Below are positions 58,838-64,000 of a DNA stretch of 64,000 nt, in pieces; the stretch's first letter is position 1, and each line of letters begins with the position of its first letter. Source of the stretch: Sitta carolinensis (lineage: Eukaryota; Chordata; Aves; Passeriformes; Sittidae); assembly GCA_032173965.1 (NCBI GenBank), contig JAVUNC010000005.1, positions 3,678,501 to 3,742,500 of the forward strand. The letters run 5' to 3'. The notes under the pieces were generated by a model, which was not told the origin of the DNA, did no database searches, and was given only the letters and a program-made list of their open reading frames with translations. Position numbers and translations under genes: made by a program.

Positions 58838-58945
58838 TTGTTGGGTTTTTTGTTTGTTTGGGGTTTTTTTGTTTGTTTGTTTTGGTGTTGGTTTTTTTTT
58901 TTTTTGTTTGGTTGTTTTTTTTTTTTTTTCTTTTGTTTGTATTTT
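58838..58945. repeat. T/G-only tract, (TTTG)n-like
   Basis: About 105 bp of T with G spacers (gggttttttgtttgtttggg, ttttggttgttttt), second such tract in the window. Confidence 0.9.
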
Positions 58946-58949
58946 TCTT

Positions 58950-59755
58950 GTTGCTGGTTTATTTTCAAAGTTTCTGAAGTAAGTCAGGGGTTATGCTGAA
59001 GTCCATCAATGCATTAATTCTGTAGCAGAACCTGAAAATACATGTGCTGTAGCTGCCCAGTGCTAATACACTGAGAGAGGTGTGTGAGGGTGGAACAGTG
59101 CTGGAGGAATGCATAAAGTAAACCAAACCAAATCCAGACCAGTTTCTCCCTCACAATGTTTCACTTGCTGTCCCCAGAGCTGCAGTGTGTTTAATCCAAT
59201 CCTACAGTTGATTCATACCCAAAGAGAAGCCAAGAGCCAAATAACTTTCAATAAGTTTGGACACTGAGGCCACCAGGAGCAGAAGAAAAATGAGGATCTA
59301 TGTTTAACAGTAGTGGAAATGCATCCAGTGGATTCTGGCTCCCATATCTCACCAATGTTCAACTGTTGAAGTCCCAGTGACAAGATTTGGTTTCTGGGAG
59401 AGTAACTATTTGCAGAGGAAGAATAAGGTAAAGACAAAAATAAACTAAAATGATCCCAAATATCTTGTAGTAGCTCTGTTCTTTGATTTTCAGTGTTTAG
59501 AAAAAAAAAAAAAAAAACGGGTATATAATTTAGTCTGCATGAGAATAAGGCAGAGAGAAAGGGGTGTCTCTACCAGATGTGCAGAGCTGCTCTCTAATAA
59601 GAAGATAACACAATTTCAACATGTGTTAATATTTCAGTACAGGCTTCTGCTCTGAAAACATTCAGAAAACAAATGACCAGCTAGAGGGCTGTGCAGAGTA
59701 ATTTCCCTTTTAGAAAGGGCAATTAAAACTGCACTACCCTTATCTCCTCACAACT
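58950..59755. other. non-coding stretch, no gene seen
   Basis: Unique-looking; a 17-bp poly-A at 59501-59517. Confidence 0.35.
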
Positions 59756-59759
59756 TACA

Positions 59760-60025
59760 TTGTTTTAGAACCACAGCCCAAAAAATACTATTGAATGGAA
59801 TTTCTGATTGGTAGAAATCAATATAATGTATCTTTCATATTAAATGCCTCAAAATCTATTTTCCTGCAATAAAAATACATTTATAATATCCCTAATGCTG
59901 ATAAAATATCATCTTGATAATCTATTCAAACACCTAAGAGACTTCAGTTTCTGTTCCGACACGCTCTGAATTTCAGTTTAAAAATGCATTCTGGTTAAAC
60001 TGTCATCAATAGCCTAATGCAATCT
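59760..60025. promoter_or_regulatory. enhancer-like AT-rich block (candidate)
   Basis: Repeat-free; includes tttctgattggtagaaatca, tcctgcaataaaaatacatt (caudal/Hox-like), catcttgataatctattcaa and catcaatagcctaatgcaat. Composition typical of conserved non-coding elements. Confidence 0.22.
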
Positions 60026-60029
60026 CAAA

Positions 60030-60685
60030 GAAACAGGCATAGGCTATTCAAATATGTTTCTAATATAAGTTGAAGATTGTCAGACAAAGAAAAAAATAGC
60101 TTCCCAGTTAAAGACATAAATGTCAAGAAATAAGAGAAAGAAAAAGTGTGTGAAATTTTGATTTTTTAAATTACATTTTTCTGGTATGGGTCAATCAATC
60201 ATAAATCATCATAATTTTAATAAAAATACTCTACAAAGCACAGTTAAAAAGCATGACTTAGTTCATCAAGATCTAAGAGGGTCTTTCTTTGCTGTTGAAA
60301 TTTTAATTATTCACTCTTTCAATATTCATAAGTCACCTCATTCTTAAATTGTAGGTGAGCCACATAATCAAGAGATTTAATAGTGGAAAGACAGGAAATT
60401 TAGGGTGTTTTCCTGTATTTAAGCTATTTCTTCTGTTTTCCTGGTTTGTGATTTTGCAATAAAAATCTCCCTCTACAGTCCTAAGGTCTAAAGTCTTGCT
60501 GTCATAAAAAATGAAATTCTTATGGGTCTTTATGACTTCAGTAAGTGAAAACTTCTGAACTATGCCAGGTATTCCAAATCTCAAAAGGGAATTATGTGTT
60601 ATGGTCTCTGATTGTTATTAGAAAATGGATTTTTTAAACCAATGTTAATAACAGTTATGATACATCTTAATAGTTCACTCACCAG
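60030..60685. other. non-coding stretch, no gene seen
   Basis: AT-rich unique-looking DNA; nothing supportable. Confidence 0.35.
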
Positions 60686-60688
60686 TGA

Positions 60689-60736
60689 AATGATCTTTAC
60701 AGTCTCTTCTAACTCAAACCATTCTAAGATTCCATG
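60689..60736 (+). mobile_element. CR1 LINE 3' tail remnant
   Basis: aaatgatctttacagtctct tctaactcaaaccattctaa gattcc: only the last 50 bp. Confidence 0.75.
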
Positions 60737-60752
60737 AAATCTCAATTGGTGA

Positions 60753-60834
60753 ATTAGAACATTAGATTAGAACATTAGAACAGATTATAAACAAGTAAAT
60801 CCCTTTAGATTTTATAAGTAAATCCCTTTATGTT
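60753..60834. repeat. short local tandem duplications
   Basis: attagaac repeated three times at 60753-60781, then aagtaaatcccttta duplicated with a 23-bp period (60793 and 60816). Directly downstream of the CR1 tail end. Confidence 0.8.
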
Positions 60835-61044
60835 TTTGTTTTAAAGCTCAGATCAGAAATTTCAACCTGTCCTTTCCAACAAGCTAATCTTGCAAACAGC
60901 TGTGATACTTCACCCTGTTATTCCTTCTCCTACACAACAGTACCAAGGCTCAGGATGAAGTCAGTCTGCAAGTAATCTGGAAATTCTTAAAATTTAACAG
61001 TAAACAACTTTGCAAAAATTTTTTTTTAATCTCCCCATTTGTAG

Positions 61045-61152
61045 AAAAGCAAAAGTTACGATATCAGCCCTGAAGGTCCATTTGTGCTGTCAGTAATGCC
61101 CTTGAGTGAATGGAGAAATCTGGACTTGAATGGAAAAATTAAAGAGGTTCAT
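61045..61152 (+). CDS. candidate phase 0-0 coding exon, gene unknown
   Basis: Acceptor tttttttttaatctccccatttgtag, 108 nt, then donor GTAAGACG. One frame only is open, exactly 36 codons, phase 0 at both ends. The peptide contains YDISPEGPFVLSVMPLSEWR and then LDLNGKIKEV, well mixed and protein-like; the other two frames contain stops. Two further candidates downstream continue in phase. I recognise no family. Seen: splice signals and frame. Inferred: that it is used. Confidence 0.25.
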
Positions 61153-61234
61153 GTAAGACGTAGATACTTTTGTACTGCAAAATATATTTGAAAGCCTTGC
61201 AATTCTCTTTTTTGCCTCTTTTATCCCTGCAAAG

Positions 61235-61325
61235 GTCACACTCAGCAGCCTGAGAGACACAGAAAAGCTGTGGCAATTTTCCTTGAACAAGAGATGCGGT
61301 TCTGATAGCGGGATCACACATCTCG
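61235..61325 (+). CDS. candidate exon (phase 0-1), weak donor
   Basis: Acceptor ttctcttttttgcctcttttatccctgcaaag starts a frame VTLSSLRDTEKLWQFSLNKR that enters at phase 0, matching the exit of 61045-61152 after an 80-nt gap. Leaving at G|GTAGTT gives phase 1. The acceptor ends AAAG rather than CAG and the donor is weak. Four CpGs in about 60 bp near its end are unusual locally. Confidence 0.1.
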
Positions 61326-61344
61326 GTAGTTTCATCACCATTCG

Positions 61345-61600
61345 GATGCTTGTAGGAGTTACAGTTCATCAAAAGGGACCTTTAAATTTATGGTTATTCT
61401 GTGTATTTCCTTCCTTACTAAGCATTTTATGATCAGCCCTTGGGTTGTTTGGTTTTTTTGCTTAGGAACACATTTTTTGCTTTTGTTTAACTTGTGAGTA
61501 GACTTTTCCATGAGAACCAAAAGTTTCTAGATGGAAATCAAGATATTAATTTTCATCTTGGGTAGCTCCCTTATGTTCTACTTGTTTACTCCAAATATTC
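61345..61600. other. non-coding stretch, no gene seen
   Basis: T-rich unique DNA. Confidence 0.35.
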
Positions 61601-61604
61601 CCTC

Positions 61605-61655
61605 TTATAGAATAATTAAGGTTGGAAAAGACATGTAAAATCAACAAATCCAATC
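61605..61655 (-). mobile_element. CR1 LINE 3' tail remnant
   Basis: tagaataattaaggttggaa aagacatgtaaaatcaacaa atccaatc follows the minus-sense tail order. Confidence 0.72.
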
Positions 61656-61866
61656 ATTTTTCCATTGTAGTCTGGTTTTCTTAGGCCTGAAGTTTCTAAG
61701 TTCTAGTCCTTCATGATGTTTTGGTTTTGGAAGGTCTGTTCTCACAGTTTGAACATAAACATTGACATTGTTTTTGTGATGAATGTTTAATGGTTTAGAT
61801 TCTTTCTATGGGATGGGCTTTCTCTGATGTCTCTCGGCTTTGGCCAACGTGGGTGAAGAGTTCTAT

Positions 61867-61889
61867 CACTCTCCCTACCAAGGAGAGTG
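61867..61889. repeat. 8-bp hairpin (cactctcc/ggagagtg), 7-nt loop
   Basis: Exact inverted repeat around ctaccaa, in a block (61790-61960) that is slightly GC-richer and unassigned. Confidence 0.7.
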
Positions 61890-61974
61890 GCCTGTCCAAA
61901 AAGGTATGAAAAGGGGTCAGTTGTTTGAATAAATTGGAGTCAAATCATGTTCTAAACGAGGAAATTGTGTCATT

Positions 61975-62260
61975 TGTTACTCGCCACAGCGAGATTTCCA
62001 TCACTCTTAGTGACACATATATGGGCTAACTGAGGCTCTGTTGGCATTAATGAGTTAATATGTTTGTTATGTGCGCTTTGAATTTACTTCTCCCCTCCTC
62101 TGAAATATTCCCAATGAGATAACCGTCAAGTCACACTGAGTATCTCCTTCCCCAAGAGTCTGGGAGGGAATTAAGGTATTGAAAAAATGACAAAATTTTA
62201 AAAATTAATTATGAGATCCTGAAGGGTTCTTGGCATGCATTAAGATCACAAGATATTATG
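61975..62260. promoter_or_regulatory. enhancer-like block (candidate)
   Basis: ttggcattaatgagttaata, ttatgtgcgctttgaattta, gagataaccgtcaagtcaca, aaaattaattatgagatcct in a repeat-free stretch. Composition only. Confidence 0.2.
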
Positions 62261-62310
62261 GAGGCCCCTAAAGGAAACAAGACAAGTTCATGAAGGAAAT
62301 TTTTTTTCAG

Positions 62311-62460
62311 GAGCTGTGATCTTAGGATACCTCCCCATCGGGAAACATCCAGAAATCTGTAAATCAGAGGATTACGAAATAAAAAAAGGGCATGTGATCA
62401 CCCGCAAAGCAGAAGTCCTATACTTTCTCTGGCCTGGTTTGAATGAGACAAAACAATTGG
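62311..62460 (+). CDS. candidate phase 1-1 coding exon, gene unknown
   Basis: Acceptor gaaattttttttcag, 150 nt, then donor GTGAGAAAC. The only open frame enters with two bases and exits with one, and reads AVILGYLPIGKHPE, then SEDYEIKKGHVITRKAEVLY and FLWPGLNETKQL. The peptide is among the most protein-like in the window. Its entry phase fits the exit of 61235-61325, which would create a Gly codon at the join. No family recognised; it may instead be a conserved non-coding element with an open frame by chance. Confidence 0.22.
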
Positions 62461-62464
62461 GTGA

Positions 62465-62762
62465 GAAACACTCCCTGTTTTAAGTTAAAGGATTCGACAT
62501 AAGTTGTATTGATCTGCTTCCAACATTAAAATATGGATTTCTTGCCAGGCTGATGCCCAACTTCTGTTTCCAGGCATTAAATCCTGTAATCTTTGTCTCT
62601 GCTGTACTGAGTGGAACTCTTGTGTATTACTCCTCTGTTACTTTAACTGAGGACCCATGCTGAGATTCTTGGGCTGCTGCTGAGGTTTGTAACAGAGACA
62701 TTCTGTGAGGAGAGATGGCCACTCTCCTTTAGTACTAGCAGTGAATATGGTGGTATTCACTC
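62465..62762. other. non-coding stretch, no gene seen
   Basis: Unique-looking DNA. Confidence 0.35.
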
Positions 62763-62764
62763 AA

Positions 62765-62820
62765 AGGTTGGACCTGATGATCTTGGAGATCTTTTCCAAC
62801 CTTATTAATCCTATGATTTT
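62765..62820 (+). mobile_element. CR1 LINE 3' tail remnant
   Basis: aggttggacctgatgatctt ggagatcttttccaacctta ttaatcctatgattt, a short well-kept plus-sense tail. Confidence 0.85.
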
Positions 62821-63138
62821 ATTTCTCTCCACAGCTACAGATGACTGCCCATGAAAAATTAGTGTAATTCCACTAATATATATATATTAACAGCTAAACG
62901 TTTGCTCTACTTATATTTTTGTGAGAGGTCCTTTCCCCCTACAGATTTCTTCACTAGTTTCAACACTGGTTAAGTCCCTGCAGAGCACAGCCAAAGATGA
63001 TATTTTTTAAATGAGTAGCAATAAAAATTCCCCATAGCAAGTTTAAATCCTGATAATGGTGCACTTTTATTGCATTGTACTGAACTTTTACCAATCAGTC
63101 CAATTATGGGCTAATTCATTCTCATCACTTTGGAAAGC

Positions 63139-63159
63139 TTTTTTTTTTTTTTTTTTTTT
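63139..63159. repeat. poly-T tract, 21 bp
   Basis: Uninterrupted T run, seen directly. Confidence 0.95.
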
Positions 63160-63174
63160 CAAAGCCCTATCTGA

Positions 63175-63415
63175 TTTTTTGGCATGTGAAATGCTTACAA
63201 AGGGAAGTTAATAAAAGAGCGGTTCATCTGCATATACAAAGGAAGATCATAATAAAAAAAATTGCCACATTAGAGAAGTCTAGACCTTGACTATCTGTCA
63301 TATATTTTTATAGCGTCTTATCAGTGCACTATCTGATTAAGTAGTGAAATGGTTAAGATAAATGAGACTTAATTAGCGGAACTGATATCTGTCTATTGCG
63401 AGCCTTAAATTTGCA
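63175..63415. promoter_or_regulatory. strong enhancer-like block (candidate)
   Basis: gttcatctgcatatacaaag (octamer- and SOX-like), tttatagcgtcttatcagtg, gcactatctgattaagtagt, agataaatgagacttaatta-gcgg, taaatttgcatctggg (octamer). Several CpGs are retained in AT-rich DNA, which is common in constrained non-coding elements. Inference from composition. Confidence 0.3.
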
Positions 63416-63424
63416 TCTGGGAAC

Positions 63425-63525
63425 TCTGATTTTCAGAGGGGAAGCACAGACTGAAGTCCTGCTTCCCTTTGAAATCAATGGGAGTTTTCCCTGCAGTGAA
63501 AAAAAATGCTCGAGGTTTCACCCAG
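63425..63525. repeat. ancient amniote repeat fragment
   Basis: aactctgattttcagagggg, tgaagtcctgcttccctttg, aaatcaatgggagttttccc, ggtttcaccc: the aatcaatgggagttttccc core within fold-back-like flanks is typical of old repeats common in turtles and crocodilians. Family name uncertain. Confidence 0.42.
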
Positions 63526-63529
63526 AGCC

Positions 63530-64000
63530 AACTAAACTTTTGCTGTCTACTCACCCCTTTGAATCACGAGCTGAAACATGGGGAAACAAGCAAATACCAG
63601 AGCCCTGAGATGGAAGGAGACGCAGAAGAGCATAGACTTGACTTCTAACACGTCAGGCTGCAGAGCTCAGCAGCATGCAGAGACAAATAAGTTGTGTCAG
63701 GAAGAGGGTTGGTGCAGGTTATTTTCGCTCTGGCTCAAAAGTGACCAAAATTTGGCTTTTTTTTTTTCCTTTTTTTGCAGCCTTACTTGTGAGCAAAGTA
63801 TTTACATTTGAGCTCCGGGATTAGATGGCGAGCTGCCATTGGTGTCAACTATTCCAGTAGGAACGGGCTGTAGCATAGCTTCCCCGCCAAACACTCCCTG
63901 TGCAGAACAAACGATTTACCACAGAGCTCAGAGATGGGGTATTTACATTCATTTAAGTTTGGTATAAACATTTACAGAACATTAGGACAAATACCAGCAT
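63530..64000. other. window end, CpG-retaining block, no gene called
   Basis: 63770-63780 has a textbook acceptor (tttttttttcctttttttgcag) but stops follow in each frame within about 30 nt or no donor is seen. 63815-63925 keeps five CpGs and a ccattgg box (CCAAT/inverted). It may be the edge of a regulatory element or untranslated exon that continues past the window. Confidence 0.25.

Noticed and set aside
1..64000. tRNA, rRNA, CRISPR, operon or bacterial content
   Set aside because: No cloverleaf, no regular spacer array and no dense coding; all evidence points to avian nuclear non-coding DNA.

Overview
This window reads as nuclear DNA from a bird, most likely a neoavian or passerine. The main evidence is at least fifteen decayed CR1 LINE fragments in both orientations, many ending in the ATTCTRTGATTC-type 3' tail that CR1 uses in place of poly-A. 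There are also a few much older MIR-like and palindromic amniote repeats and many simple repeats, and I see no L1 or Alu-like element. The sequence is AT-rich by eye and CpG-poor. No operon, rRNA, tRNA, CRISPR array or intact protein-coding gene is visible. The window looks like an intron or gene desert.

Layout. 0-4 kb: a candidate minus-strand coding exon (138-215), a MIR-like SINE, and a second minus-strand reading frame (3243-3463) that is phase-compatible with the first. 4-13 kb: CR1 copies at 4063, 10841 and 12841, a 40-bp tandem duplication, a possible MIR copy, a large AC/TA microsatellite and an RFX X-box-like site at 12195. 13-24 kb: mostly featureless AT-rich DNA, a conserved-enhancer-like block at 16230-16560, and CR1 copies at 20150 and 22041. 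24-37 kb: a 45-bp poly-A, CR1 copies at 27468, 31365, 32831, 34960 and 37201, and a possible solo LTR at about 35560-36115. 37-50 kb: a CR1 reverse-transcriptase pseudogene fragment (42829-43200), several cryptic-exon candidates, a CR1 tail at 45790 and long poly-A/poly-T and T/G tracts. 50-64 kb: smaller CR1 remnants, a palindromic ancient repeat (53938-54066), several enhancer-like blocks, and a run of three phase-compatible plus-strand exon candidates (61045-61152, 61235-61325, 62311-62460).

No pathway can be proposed. The open question is whether the exon-like segments at the two ends belong to real genes, a minus-strand gene leaving the window at the left and a plus-strand gene near the right. 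Each has good splice signals and a single open frame, but I recognise none of the peptides, and chance exon-like segments are expected in 64 kb. The functional non-coding content most likely lies in the enhancer-like AT-rich blocks, which cannot be proven without alignment.
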